Notes: a model not told the origin generated them from the letters alone. A DNA stretch of 16,500 nt from Acidiphilium sp. CAG:727 (GCA_000437515.1 FR898423.1:1-16500); one strand, 5' to 3'; positions 7,299-15,118 are shown, counted from the first letter of the stretch. Numbers and translations: made by a program.

Positions 7299-9350
7299 TT
7301 ACATTAAATCGTCTTCTGTTAAGTTAAATATCCTTAATAATTTTGCTTTCTTTTTTATTATTAAAGCATCAACAAACTTGTTACTCCATCCTTTAAAAAT
7401 GGCTCCCGCAATTGCCGCAAAAGTAGTTATAACGCACACAGCAACAGGAATCCATTTAATCTGAGTTGGAATTGATATGATAGATAGGACTGTTCCCACA
7501 GAAGATGCCAAGGCAACAATTATACACGATAATATAGATGCAACATGATAAACTATCGCCCAAGTTTTAAATCTTTTTGAGAAAGCCTGCTTTTTATCTT
7601 CGATTTGTCTTTTCTTTACACTTGCTAATTCATTTGCCGTTTTTTGTTTTTCCTCTTCAAGTTTACTTATATAAGAATTCTTTTCTTTTAATTCCTGTTC
7701 ATGTACTTTTTTTAACTCTGTTATAGACGATTCTTTTTCTTGTAATTGAGCCTTAAAATTTTCATCTTTTTGTTGCTCTTTCTCTTTTACTTTTTGCCCT
7801 AGCTCTATAAGGGCCGATTTAGTATCAATCTCGTCGTCAGCATAAATCTTGTTTATTTCCGAATAATGTTCACCACTTCTAGTGGCCATTATAACATAAT
7901 CTGTTTCTTCGGGCGAAGTTACGGCAATTTCTTGAACCGTCTGAGACAAATTATCTAAAATGTGTACATCTATGTATTTAGACGTATTGAATAGTGAAAC
8001 CATTAGCCCTATGGAAACCTTGCCAATATCCTGCGGCTCGAAAAGAAGTAGGTCATTCGCCAAAACTTCTTGAGTTATAATATTAGGATAGATAAAAGTC
8101 CGTTTTGAATTTTTTTTGTTATAATTATAAAGTCTAAGATCGCAAGTCAAGAAAATATAACCACAGTTTGCCAAGCAAGATGCATTTGCAAATCGATTTA
8201 CTTTCCGTTGAAAAGTAATGATATTGATAATCTGTTGGTAATGCTTCGCCTTTTGTTTACGATATTCATCATCAGAATCAGAATCAACATGTTTATCGTA
8301 ATACTTTTCATGGTATAAATTTTCAATTTCTTTGTCATCTGTAGTTATTCTAAACCTTTTTATATTGTCTGTATTAATGCCATACTCTTTAATCTTGAAT
8401 GTAATTGAATTAATAATATCTTCAATTTGAGTAAATGTTAAATTTCGCCTAAAATACGCTCCTAAAACTCCATTTATATATTCCGGATTATCAAGTAGTG
8501 TTTTGTACTCTTGCTGTTTATTTTTATATATATCGAGATAATAAAGTAAAACGCTTTTGATTTCTATAATTGTTTCTTCAAAAATTACTAATTTTACATT
8601 ATTAGCTTTTAATATGTTAAACAATTCAGTTGTTTCTTTTGTGAAATGACTCTCTTGTAAGTCAAACAAACGTAAAATAAAATTGGAATCTAAATATATT
8701 GTTAAATTACTAAACCTTATATCGTTTAAATTGGCGTTCGTTTCCAAAACAGAATACAGATTATATCCGAAATATATATTAGCAAATGACTTTACCAAGT
8801 CATTATCGCATTCATTAATTTCTTTTAAAAATTCAATCAAAGATTTGTATTTCTCAGAATCCTCCGTTATACAAGATATATTAATGTCGTTTTTATCCAC
8901 ATTGATTAACTGTCGATAGTCTTTAATAAACGAAAAAATCCATTCATTGATTGCCAATTCTTCTCTATCGTCTTTTGAATACGCTTTGTATTCCTTTACA
9001 AATTTATGAACATTTCTATATTGTTCACGTTGTGCTTCAATGTATTTATCCTGTTCTGGTTTGTTTTTCTCATTTATGCTAAAATACTTACCTTTTTCAA
9101 GTAATTTTATCGAATTGCTTGTTTCTAACTTTCTCAATAGCGATTTAAGGGATAATGCATTTATTTTTATTCCAATACTTTGTTCTATCTGCTCTTGTAA
9201 AGACTGTAAATCGTAATGATTTGTTCCCTTTGTAAGATTAAGCGTTGCAATGCCATATTCAACTATAGGCAAAAATGCATCAATAACACTTTTATCTTTA
9301 TTATGAAAAGACGTAATGATGCTCAAACTTGTTAGAATTTGATTATTCAT
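7299..9350 (-). CDS. PIN-like nuclease domain protein with coiled coil and C-terminal membrane anchor
   Basis: A 683-residue protein. Residues 1-100 look like a winged-helix or other helical N-terminus. Residues about 215-440 resemble a PIN-type metal-dependent RNase: D221 in IYLDSNFIL, acidic residues E258/E259/E263 in VIFEETIIEI, and D404 in FLTCDLRLY, with a charged helical insertion between. Residues about 521-592 are a long Lys/Glu-rich coiled coil. Two hydrophobic segments follow at roughly 598-626 and 634-655, leaving a short basic tail. The expected topology is a cytoplasmic nuclease anchored to the membrane. AAGGAGG at 9358-9364 is a strong ribosome site seven bases from the ATG. The gene has its own promoter and no partner. 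I infer a stand-alone abortive or defence-type RNase; the exact PIN subfamily is unknown. Confidence 0.75.
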   Translation of the reverse strand: MNNQILTSLSIITSFHNKDKSVIDAFLPIVEYGIATLNLTKGTNHYDLQSLQEQIEQSIGIKINALSLKSLLRKLETSNSIKLLEKGKYFSINEKNKPEQDKYIEAQREQYRNVHKFVKEYKAYSKDDREELAINEWIFSFIKDYRQLINVDKNDINISCITEDSEKYKSLIEFLKEINECDNDLVKSFANIYFGYNLYSVLETNANLNDIRFSNLTIYLDSNFILRLFDLQESHFTKETTELFNILKANNVKLVIFEETIIEIKSVLLYYLDIYKNKQQEYKTLLDNPEYINGVLGAYFRRNLTFTQIEDIINSITFKIKEYGINTDNIKRFRITTDDKEIENLYHEKYYDKHVDSDSDDEYRKQKAKHYQQIINIITFQRKVNRFANASCLANCGYIFLTCDLRLYNYNKKNSKRTFIYPNIITQEVLANDLLLFEPQDIGKVSIGLMVSLFNTSKYIDVHILDNLSQTVQEIAVTSPEETDYVIMATRSGEHYSEINKIYADDEIDTKSALIELGQKVKEKEQQKDENFKAQLQEKESSITELKKVHEQELKEKNSYISKLEEEKQKTANELASVKKRQIEDKKQAFSKRFKTWAIVYHVASILSCIIVALASSVGTVLSIISIPTQIKWIPVAVCVITTFAAIAGAIFKGWSNKFVDALIIKKKAKLLRIFNLTEDDLM

Positions 9351-9375
9351 ATTTATTCCTCCTTACATTACGATA

Positions 9376-9404
9376 ATTATAACATTTTTATATGGTTTTT
9401 TCAA
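9376..9404 (-). promoter_or_regulatory. Sigma-A type promoter for the PIN-like gene
   Basis: On the minus strand, TTGAAA (9399-9404) is followed by a 17-base spacer and a perfect TATAAT (9376-9381) with an extended -10 TG one base upstream. The predicted transcript starts near 9369, giving a very short leader to the ribosome site. Confidence 0.85.
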
Positions 9405-9425
9405 TCAAATTAGTAATAATTGGCG

Positions 9426-9460
9426 TTTTGTGTAATAAAAATGTTGGGTTTTACGCAAAA
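9426..9460. other. Imperfect stem-loop in the gap between the two minus-strand genes
   Basis: TTTTGTGTAA pairs with TTACGCAAAA (ten pairs including one G-U) around a 15-base loop. It lies downstream of the sigma-like gene and upstream of the PIN-gene promoter, but lacks a T-run on the minus strand. It could be a weak terminator or an operator. Confidence 0.35.
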
Positions 9461-9542
9461 TCGTCTTTTAAGTGCTTATACATTTACGCTATGCAGTTGT
9501 TCTATTTGTAGCAAACGATTTATCTGATGTAATTTGCATTTT

Positions 9543-10163
9543 CTATCCGTAGATTGCCATATATCTTTGGCGCATTTTGATAAAGTATTCATACACCGTC
9601 GCTTGCGCGCGAGATAGAACTCTGCCGATTTCTGGATAACTTAAACCGTTTTGGCGGCATTCCAAGGCAATGCGCATATTTTCGGTCAAATTAAGGCTTG
9701 AAACGATTTTTTCGTATAAACTATAATCTTGCGTAACTTCTTCTTTTATTCCGTACGACGGCTCGTTTACGGGCGTTAAAGCCTCAAGACTGACCGAACG
9801 GTGATAATCACTCGTTTTTCGGTTTATCAACTTCATCATTTTACGAATACAGACAATCTCTATAGTAATCGGCTTGCCTTTTTTGCTGTAAAACAAAATG
9901 TCGCTTAAACGCTTTCCGTAATGCTCGCAAAGACACAATGCGCCTTCCTGAACTAAATCGTAAGAATCGCTGAGCATATAGCCTAATTCGTTTTTGTGCT
10001 TAATATCGGCGTACAGATCGGCATACATTTTCTGCGCACGGCTTCCCAAGTAGCCTATTTGAAATCGTAATTCTGTAAAGGCAATAAGTTCTGCCATTTC
10101 AAGCAAGTTGTTTTGCGAGATTTCTTCTTTCATAACGCTGAAATCTAAGATTTTTCTTTTCAT
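9543..10163 (-). CDS. Orphan sigma-70-like regulator (helix-turn-helix)
   Basis: A 206-residue protein. Residues 66-80 (DSYDLVQEGALCL) resemble sigma-70 region 2. Residues about 157-203 (LNLTENMRIALECRQNGLSY, PEIGRVLSRAQATVYEYF) resemble the region 4 helix-turn-helix that contacts -35 elements. Sigma-like genes of this size are common on clostridial integrative and conjugative elements, so this may be a relic of, or regulator from, such an element. GGAGGT near 10173-10178 (read on the minus strand) lies nine bases from the ATG. It is 180 bases upstream of the PIN-like gene, on the same strand, but that gene has its own promoter. Target promoters cannot be identified here. Confidence 0.7.
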   Translation of the reverse strand: MKRKILDFSVMKEEISQNNLLEMAELIAFTELRFQIGYLGSRAQKMYADLYADIKHKNELGYMLSDSYDLVQEGALCLCEHYGKRLSDILFYSKKGKPITIEIVCIRKMMKLINRKTSDYHRSVSLEALTPVNEPSYGIKEEVTQDYSLYEKIVSSLNLTENMRIALECRQNGLSYPEIGRVLSRAQATVYEYFIKMRQRYMAIYG

Positions 10164-10578
10164 TTCCTGAATACCTCCGATTCATTTTCGCCTTTCGGCA
10201 AAAACGGAGTAGCACCGGGAAAAGAAAGAAGTTTTTAATTTTGCTGCCTGTTACACGGAAGTCAACGAAAAAGCACAAAAATATTACGTTGCGATTTACC
10301 CACTAAAAGTTTTCTGTAATATTTTTTGCCGTTGACTTACGATTTTCACTGTGCTACAACGTAAACCCGAAAGCGATAAATCGAAAGGTGTAAACATTTA
10401 GAAAACAGAGCTGTCGCTTATTAACAATTATCAAAATATGCTGTGATAAGTATTATAAATCAAAAACTTTTTATGAGAGAACTCAAAATGAACCGATATT
10501 AAAACAATCTAATTTAGTTGTATTTTAAGAATAATTATTAAATTATAAATATAAATCCTTTATTTTTTCGTGTATTTA
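10164..10578. other. AT-rich intergenic region with scattered CAACG/CGTTG words
   Basis: This divergent gap between the sigma-like gene (-) and the retron (+) holds no convincing gene. Around 10259-10364 three words recur in inverted orientation: AAGTCAACG with CGTTGACTT, AGCAC with GTGCT, and TTACGTTG with CAACGTAA. They are not nested, so they do not make one hairpin. They may be operator sites or remnants. From about 10430 to 10578 the sequence is very AT-rich. Confidence 0.4.
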
Positions 10579-10587
10579 TGATATAAT
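10579..10587 (+). promoter_or_regulatory. Extended -10 promoter of the retron
   Basis: TG at 10579-10580, one base, then a perfect TATAAT at 10582-10587. No good -35 is present (TTTATT at the 17-base position), as is normal for extended -10 promoters. Transcription is predicted to start at about 10594, which is exactly the first base of the a1 repeat of the retron RNA. Confidence 0.8.
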
Positions 10588-10593
10588 AAATAC

Positions 10594-10705
10594 GCCTAAC
10601 AAATTTATCTGCATTGCGAATCGCAATGAGTATTATTTATTTTATGGCTTATACTTTTATCCACGCCCTTAAGGTGTATTACTTTAAGGTTAGAATTTGT
10701 TAGGC
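10594..10705 (+). ncRNA. Retron msr-msd RNA
   Basis: The ends are a perfect 12-bp inverted repeat, GCCTAACAAATT (10594-10605) and AATTTGTTAGGC (10694-10705), the a1/a2 stem that defines retron RNAs. Inside, CATTGCG-AAT-CGCAATG (10612-10628) is a perfect seven-pair msr hairpin. The G at 10611, just before it, is the best candidate for the 2'-5' branch point. A second stem-loop at 10667-10689 (nine pairs including one G-U, five-base loop) is the likely msd hairpin; AGTAT/ATACT (10629-10633 with 10651-10655) could form a third, weak stem. Total length is about 112 nt. The RT start codon is 19 bases after a2, and GGGAGG at 10713-10718 is its ribosome site. Branch base and msd limits are inferred. 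Confidence 0.88.
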
Positions 10706-10724
10706 TCCTTTCGGGAGGAAACTT

Positions 10725-12344
10725 ATGAGGAGTCAAGAATTTTTAAAGATAAAAACAGAGGCTGATTTAGCGAATTTTCTTAATATCAGTGAAGGAACTT
10801 TAAAATATTACTCCAATCCCATAACCCCATCAAAAGCATATACAACGACGATTTTGAAAAAGAAAAATGGCGAAGATAGAATTGTATGTGCACCGGTGAG
10901 GATTTTAAAATATATTCAACGGCAAATAAGTGATGTGTTGTATGAATTGTATAAGCCTAGTAGATGTGTGACTGGTTATGTTCGTAAGAAATCAATTTGC
11001 GACAATGCAAGACCTCACACCTCAAAGAGAATGATTATATGTCTTGATTTAAAAGATTTTTTTACTTCAATACACTTTGGACGAGTGAGGGGGATGTTTT
11101 TAAACCAACCATTTAATTTTAATACAACTATCTCAACAGTATTAGCAAACCTGACTTGTCGAAACGGATGCTTGCCTCAAGGAGCTCCGTCATCGCCTAT
11201 TATTTCAAATTATATTTGTAGACGATTTGACGGAGATTTTATGAAACTATGTGCGAAGTATAAACTGGTCTACACAAGATATTGTGACGATATAACAATA
11301 TCTACAAAAGCCTATTCTTTTCCACATTCTATTATTTACTTTTCAACAACATGGTCATTAGGCGATGATATAAGAGAATTAATTCAAAAACATAATTTCA
11401 TATTAAACGAGTCAAAATTTAGAGTTGTTACAAATAAAACACGACAAATGGTTACGGGGTTAGTAACAAACCAAAAAGTAAATATACCTAAAAATAAATA
11501 TAGAAAATTAAGGGCCGAACTGTACTATACTCTAAAAAATGGATTGGATGAGGCTGCCAAGCATGATGGTTATATTCACAACAAAATTGTTGATAAAAAT
11601 GCCTTTTTGAATCATCTAAGAGGTGGGGTTAACTTCTTTAAAAGTGTTTTAGCTGTGGATAATCCACGTTATAAATGGTTAGCAAATGAATTTAATAAAA
11701 TAGTTGGGGAAAATTATTTTTTTGTTCCATCTTCCTGGGATGAATTAAAGAATAAAGCCATTTTTGTTTTAATGAACAACAAAGAAACTTCCCAGGGTAC
11801 AGCATTTTATGTTACTGACATCGGATTGATTACTTGTCTTCATACGGTTTGCGCTATAAGCGGTAGACCATCTAAATCCGATGTCGAAACCGCTTTAAAT
11901 GATTATTATGCATTTTTACCAAACACTGAATATAATCATATAAAACTATCCTATTGTTGGCATTCGAATGATTTAGATTTATTAGTTTTGAAGTTTGTTG
12001 ATTATACAATAAGAATCGGATATGAAATCGAAAAAAATATAGTTCTTTCAGATGGCATTAACCATTTAAAGGCATTAGGATATCCCGAGTACGGACTTGG
12101 GTGTAGTTGCTGTTTTATTCAAGATATGTCTATAACTTCAAACAGAGTACTTTGCGGACTTAAGTTATACGTTGTTGATAAAACATTTTATACAGGAGCA
12201 AGCGGTGGTCCAGTTTTTAATTCCGCGAATAAAGTTGTTGGATATATAGACCGTGGAAATGAAATTGGTTCAGATGAAGAGCGATACAATGCTTTTTGCT
12301 CAATTGCTCCTTTGCTCGATGAATTTAACAAAGGGACGCTTTGA
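10725..12344 (+). CDS. Retron reverse transcriptase fused to a trypsin-like serine protease
   Basis: A 539-residue fusion. Residues 1 to about 310 are a retron RT. NAxxH is at 94-98, the first catalytic aspartate is D108 in CLDLKDFF, LPQGAPSSP begins at 150, YCDD is at 186-189, and VTG at 243-245 is in the retron-specific region that recognises the msr. Residues about 345-530 are a chymotrypsin-fold protease with triad H373 (TCLHTV), D418 (DLDLLVLKF) and S493 (GASGGP). The RT should copy the adjacent msd RNA into branched cDNA. The protease is the likely toxic effector, released or activated when the RNA-cDNA complex is perturbed. RT-protease fusions are a recognised but little-studied retron class. 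Low GC and position beside a tRNA suggest horizontal acquisition. Confidence 0.95.
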   Translation: MRSQEFLKIKTEADLANFLNISEGTLKYYSNPITPSKAYTTTILKKKNGEDRIVCAPVRILKYIQRQISDVLYELYKPSRCVTGYVRKKSICDNARPHTSKRMIICLDLKDFFTSIHFGRVRGMFLNQPFNFNTTISTVLANLTCRNGCLPQGAPSSPIISNYICRRFDGDFMKLCAKYKLVYTRYCDDITISTKAYSFPHSIIYFSTTWSLGDDIRELIQKHNFILNESKFRVVTNKTRQMVTGLVTNQKVNIPKNKYRKLRAELYYTLKNGLDEAAKHDGYIHNKIVDKNAFLNHLRGGVNFFKSVLAVDNPRYKWLANEFNKIVGENYFFVPSSWDELKNKAIFVLMNNKETSQGTAFYVTDIGLITCLHTVCAISGRPSKSDVETALNDYYAFLPNTEYNHIKLSYCWHSNDLDLLVLKFVDYTIRIGYEIEKNIVLSDGINHLKALGYPEYGLGCSCCFIQDMSITSNRVLCGLKLYVVDKTFYTGASGGPVFNSANKVVGYIDRGNEIGSDEERYNAFCSIAPLLDEFNKGTL

Positions 12345-12604
12345 AAGTCTTTCGGTCATTTTACATATGGTTATTTTTTATAAATTTCAAACTTATATTT
12401 TAGTTTTACAACATTTTGCTGTATCGTAACTTGATGGCAAAAACAATAAATTGGACGAGAATAAAAGGCGGTAGAATCAACGTTCTATCGCCTTAAATCG
12501 TAATATGAAGTTATTTTATAAACAGACCCTTCGAATTTCTCGGTTGAGTAAGATATACCGTGCTTTTGGGCGGTTTACGGGTTTCAAAAACGATGCCCGC
12601 AACG
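12345..12604. other. Intergenic stretch after the retron
   Basis: No credible gene is visible. Apart from the hairpin at 12465-12494 the sequence is featureless and AT-rich to about 12500, then becomes more GC-rich toward the tRNA, so the edge of the accessory island probably lies here. Short open frames running toward the tRNA cross a structural RNA gene and are not coding. Confidence 0.5.
12461..12496. terminator. Strong hairpin between retron and tRNA
   Basis: AAGGCGGTAGAA (12465-12476) pairs with TTCTATCGCCTT (12483-12494) with one G-U pair and a six-base loop. On the minus strand the stem is followed by TTTTATTCT, so it terminates minus-strand reading best. On the plus strand it may also stop the retron transcript, although there are only two T residues after the stem. 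Confidence 0.6.
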
Positions 12605-12610
12605 CCTTTA

Positions 12611-12651
12611 TAACAAAAATAAAGGAACCGCGCGTTCAAACGCAGTTCCTT
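12611..12651 (-). terminator. Rho-independent terminator of the tRNA-Gln transcript
   Basis: On the minus strand AAGGAACTGCG and CGCGCGGTTCCTT form a stem with a short bulge, followed by TTATTTTTG. It begins one base after the encoded CCA of the tRNA. Confidence 0.8.
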
Positions 12652-12652
12652 G

Positions 12653-12727
12653 TGGCTGGGGTAGAGAGATTTGAACTCCCGGATGACGGAGTCAGAGTCC
12701 GTAGCCTTACCGCTTGGCGATACCCCA
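12653..12727 (-). tRNA. tRNA-Gln (anticodon CUG)
   Basis: Read on the minus strand, TGGGGTA pairs perfectly with TACCCCA to make the seven-pair acceptor stem. The D arm is GCCAAGCGGTAAGGC. The anticodon arm is ACGGA-CTCTGAC-TCCGT with anticodon CTG, and the T arm is GGGAG-TTCAAAT-CTCTC. The discriminator is G and CCA is encoded. It lies downstream of the exonuclease gene and has its own likely promoter. tRNA 3' ends are common integration sites; the AT-rich island begins on the 3' side of this one. Confidence 0.96.
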
Positions 12728-12781
12728 ATACGCGCCGAGTCGCCCTCGCTTCTTATCTCGCAAAAACGATTCAGCCTTTAT

Positions 12782-12810
12782 ATAATACACGCTTATTCGT
12801 CTTTTTGCAA
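12782..12810 (-). promoter_or_regulatory. Probable promoter of tRNA-Gln
   Basis: On the minus strand TTGCAA (12805-12810), a 17-base spacer and TATTAT (12782-12787). It overlaps the 3' end of the exonuclease gene and would start a transcript near 12775, about 48 bases before the mature tRNA. Confidence 0.6.
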
Positions 12811-13398
12811 GTGTTTTGAGGCAATTTCTTGCAATCCGTCAAATTTTTTGGCTCCTTCGTTGAAACAAAGGTACAATGCCGTCGTATCGTAGCGCGCGTC
12901 GTGGGCAGAAACTCCGCTATTGAACAGTTCCATGGTCTTTTTCGTAACGTCGTAAGGGTAAATATCCAGAAATTCGCCGAGTTCGGTGAGTTTGGGGAAT
13001 TTATATCCCGCTCCGTTTCTCCTCGGAAGTTTCATTATCGGCGTAAAATACCGCATAGTATCAAACTCTTCTTTGTACCTGAACCGTCTTTCTCTGCGAT
13101 AAAATTCGTTTATCATAAAACCGATGTCGAACGGAGCGTTATGCGCAACGATGAGGTCGGCGGCGAAAAAATCGTCGTAAATCTCTTCCATATATTCCGA
13201 AAAAGTTCTTCCGCCCGATAATTCGTAAATTTTTTCCACGGTAAACCCGTGTACCGCCGTCGCGGAAGGATCGATATAATCGACCGCAAAGAAGAAATTC
13301 TTTGCGGTCGTTCCGCTTTCCGTCTGCATTATATACGAAAGTTGTATTATTCCGCCGGGAGTAAGCCCCGTCGTTTCGGTATCGAAAAAAAGTATCAT
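12793..13398 (-). CDS. DnaQ-like DEDDh 3'-5' exonuclease
   Basis: A 201-residue exonuclease with all motifs of the DEDDh family: FDTET (D6, E8) for Exo I, HNAPFD (D91) for Exo II, and HDARYD (H166, D171) for Exo III. These bind two metal ions and remove nucleotides from 3' ends, as in the proofreading subunit of DNA polymerase III or related repair exonucleases. It is a stand-alone domain with no polymerase or helicase fused. It starts 22 bases after the argS stop, with AGAAGGG about fifteen bases upstream, and is probably co-transcribed with argS. Codon use matches the housekeeping genes. It could be annotated as polymerase III epsilon, but a general DNA or RNA exonuclease is equally possible. 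Confidence 0.9.
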   Translation of the reverse strand: MILFFDTETTGLTPGGIIQLSYIMQTESGTTAKNFFFAVDYIDPSATAVHGFTVEKIYELSGGRTFSEYMEEIYDDFFAADLIVAHNAPFDIGFMINEFYRRERRFRYKEEFDTMRYFTPIMKLPRRNGAGYKFPKLTELGEFLDIYPYDVTKKTMELFNSGVSAHDARYDTTALYLCFNEGAKKFDGLQEIASKHLQKDE

Positions 13399-13420
13399 TT
13401 TTTTACCGGTATTCCCTTCT

Positions 13421-15118
13421 TTACATTCTTTCGGGGACTTCTATTCCGAGAAGAGTAAGGGCGTTCGTTAAAACGGTGAGCGTTGCCGCGCACAAATCGA
13501 GCCTGAAATTGCTTACGTTTTCTTCTTCGCCGATTATCTTGCAATCGAAATAAAATTTATTGAAAGCCGACGCGACGTCTATCGCGTAACGGGTGATAAA
13601 AAACGGTTCGAGTTTATCCACCGCGCCTTTAACCGTATCGGGGAAGTCCGACAAAACGGATATAAGATTATACTCGTCGTCGTTGACTTCAGGCGTTACG
13701 TAAGGCTTGATTTCTCCGCCTTTTCTCAAAACGCTTTTGATTCTCGCGGCGGTATACTGAACGTAAGGACCCGTTTCGCCGTCGAAGTTCAATATCTTAT
13801 CGTAACTGAACGCTATATCCTTTATTTTACTGTTCGAAAGCGCGCCGAAAACGACCGCCCCCGTACCTACCTGACGGGCGATATTCGCCTTATCGGCAAG
13901 GTTCGGATTCTTGCTTTCGATAATTTCAAGGCATTTTTCGTGGCATTTTTTAAGCACGTCTTCAAGCAGCACGACCGTGCCGTTACGGGTACTCATAGCG
14001 ACCTGGTTGCCGTTTTCGTCGAGCAGCGAAACCATACCGTACGCGACGTGAACGAGATCTTTCGCCCACGGTTTGCCCATGAGTTCGAGCACCTTGAAAA
14101 TCTGTCTGAAATGAAGATTCTGCTGATACGCCACGACGTAAAGGCACTTATCGAAATTATAACGTTGTTTACGGTAACAAGCCGCCGCGAGATCTCTCGT
14201 AGCGTAAAGCGACGCGCCGTCCGAGCGCAATATTATGCACGGCGGCATTCCGTATTCTTCGAGATCTACGACCTGCGCGCCCTCGCTCGTTTTAAGCAGT
14301 CCTTTTTCTTTGAGTTCGTCGATAACGGGCTGCATTTTGTCGTTATAAAAACTCTCGCCCGCGTAAGAATCGAAGGTAATATCGAGTTCTTTATATATTT
14401 TTTCGACTTCTTTAAGCGTAAGTTCCTTAAACTTATTGAAAAGACCGACGCATTCTTCGTCGCCTTCTTCGATGAGTCTGAAATAACTTCTCGCCTCGTC
14501 GTCCATTTCGGGGTGTTCTTCGCTTTCCTTGTGGTACTTGACGTAAAGACGGGTAAGTTCCTTTACTCCGCCCTTTTCGACTTCGTCTTTACTGCCCCAA
14601 TGTTTGTAAGCGTAAATGAGTTTGCCGAATTGCGTACCGTAGTCGCCGAGATGATTTATTCCGACGGTATTATATCCTAAAAATTTATATAAACGGTACA
14701 ACGCTCCGCCGATGACGGTAGTCGATAAGTGTCCTATATGGAAAGGTTTGGCAATATTGACGGACGAATAATCTATACATATCGTCTTCCCGTTGCCTTC
14801 GGTCGAAGATCCGTATTTTGCGCCGTTTTCTTTTATTGCGGCAAGAGTATCTTTGACGAGTACGTCGCGGTTTATCTTAAAATTGAGATAGCCGTTGACA
14901 GCCGACACGGAAATAATTACGTCGTCGGTTATATACGCGTTTTTCAGATCTTCGGCTATAACAGCGGGAGATTTACGCATGACTTTTGCGAATTTGAAGC
15001 ACGGCAGGGCGTAGTCGCCCATGGTTTTATCGGGCGGAACTACGATATTAGCCGCTATTTCGTCCTTCGGCATTTCGCCTGCGGTAAGTCTTTCCGCAAT
15101 GTATTTTCTATAATCCAT
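13421..15118 (-). CDS. argS: Arginine--tRNA ligase
   Basis: A 565-residue class I aminoacyl-tRNA synthetase that charges tRNA-Arg with arginine using ATP. The N-terminal Add-1 domain spans about 1-100. The HIGH motif is in NIAKPFHIGHLSTT, and the KMSKS-equivalent is MSTRNGTVV, the form typical of ArgRS. The GPYVQYTAARI segment and a C-terminal DALR anticodon-binding domain follow (ending LTLLGIEVPERM). I chose the start at 15118 (MDYRKYIAERL) because AGAGGT lies just upstream on the minus strand. An in-frame ATG at 15172 would add 18 residues foreign to the family and has no better ribosome site. The length is normal. The gene is divergent from ychF and heads the minus-strand argS-exonuclease unit. 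Confidence 0.97.
   Translation of the reverse strand: MDYRKYIAERLTAGEMPKDEIAANIVVPPDKTMGDYALPCFKFAKVMRKSPAVIAEDLKNAYITDDVIISVSAVNGYLNFKINRDVLVKDTLAAIKENGAKYGSSTEGNGKTICIDYSSVNIAKPFHIGHLSTTVIGGALYRLYKFLGYNTVGINHLGDYGTQFGKLIYAYKHWGSKDEVEKGGVKELTRLYVKYHKESEEHPEMDDEARSYFRLIEEGDEECVGLFNKFKELTLKEVEKIYKELDITFDSYAGESFYNDKMQPVIDELKEKGLLKTSEGAQVVDLEEYGMPPCIILRSDGASLYATRDLAAACYRKQRYNFDKCLYVVAYQQNLHFRQIFKVLELMGKPWAKDLVHVAYGMVSLLDENGNQVAMSTRNGTVVLLEDVLKKCHEKCLEIIESKNPNLADKANIARQVGTGAVVFGALSNSKIKDIAFSYDKILNFDGETGPYVQYTAARIKSVLRKGGEIKPYVTPEVNDDEYNLISVLSDFPDTVKGAVDKLEPFFITRYAIDVASAFNKFYFDCKIIGEEENVSNFRLDLCAATLTVLTNALTLLGIEVPERM

Noticed and set aside
10470..10500. Tiny open frame (MRELKMNRY) upstream of the retron
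   Set aside because: Only nine codons and no ribosome site; at most a gene remnant.
10594..10705. Reading the a1/a2 inverted repeat as a terminator or attenuator ahead of the RT gene
   Set aside because: The arms are about 90 bases apart, there is no T-run after the second arm, and the adjacent gene is a retron RT.
12653..12727. tRNA-Gln as a proven attachment site
   Set aside because: I could not find a duplicate of the tRNA 3' end or an integrase in the window, so this remains only a possibility.
12505..12892. Open frames running across the tRNA-Gln gene on the plus strand
   Set aside because: They are antisense to a tRNA, its terminator and the exonuclease 3' end, have no ribosome site, and show no protein-like composition.
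13940..14680. A 246-codon open frame antisense to argS
   Set aside because: It is a shadow of argS codon bias; the Phe/Arg-rich product resembles no protein and argS itself is unambiguous.
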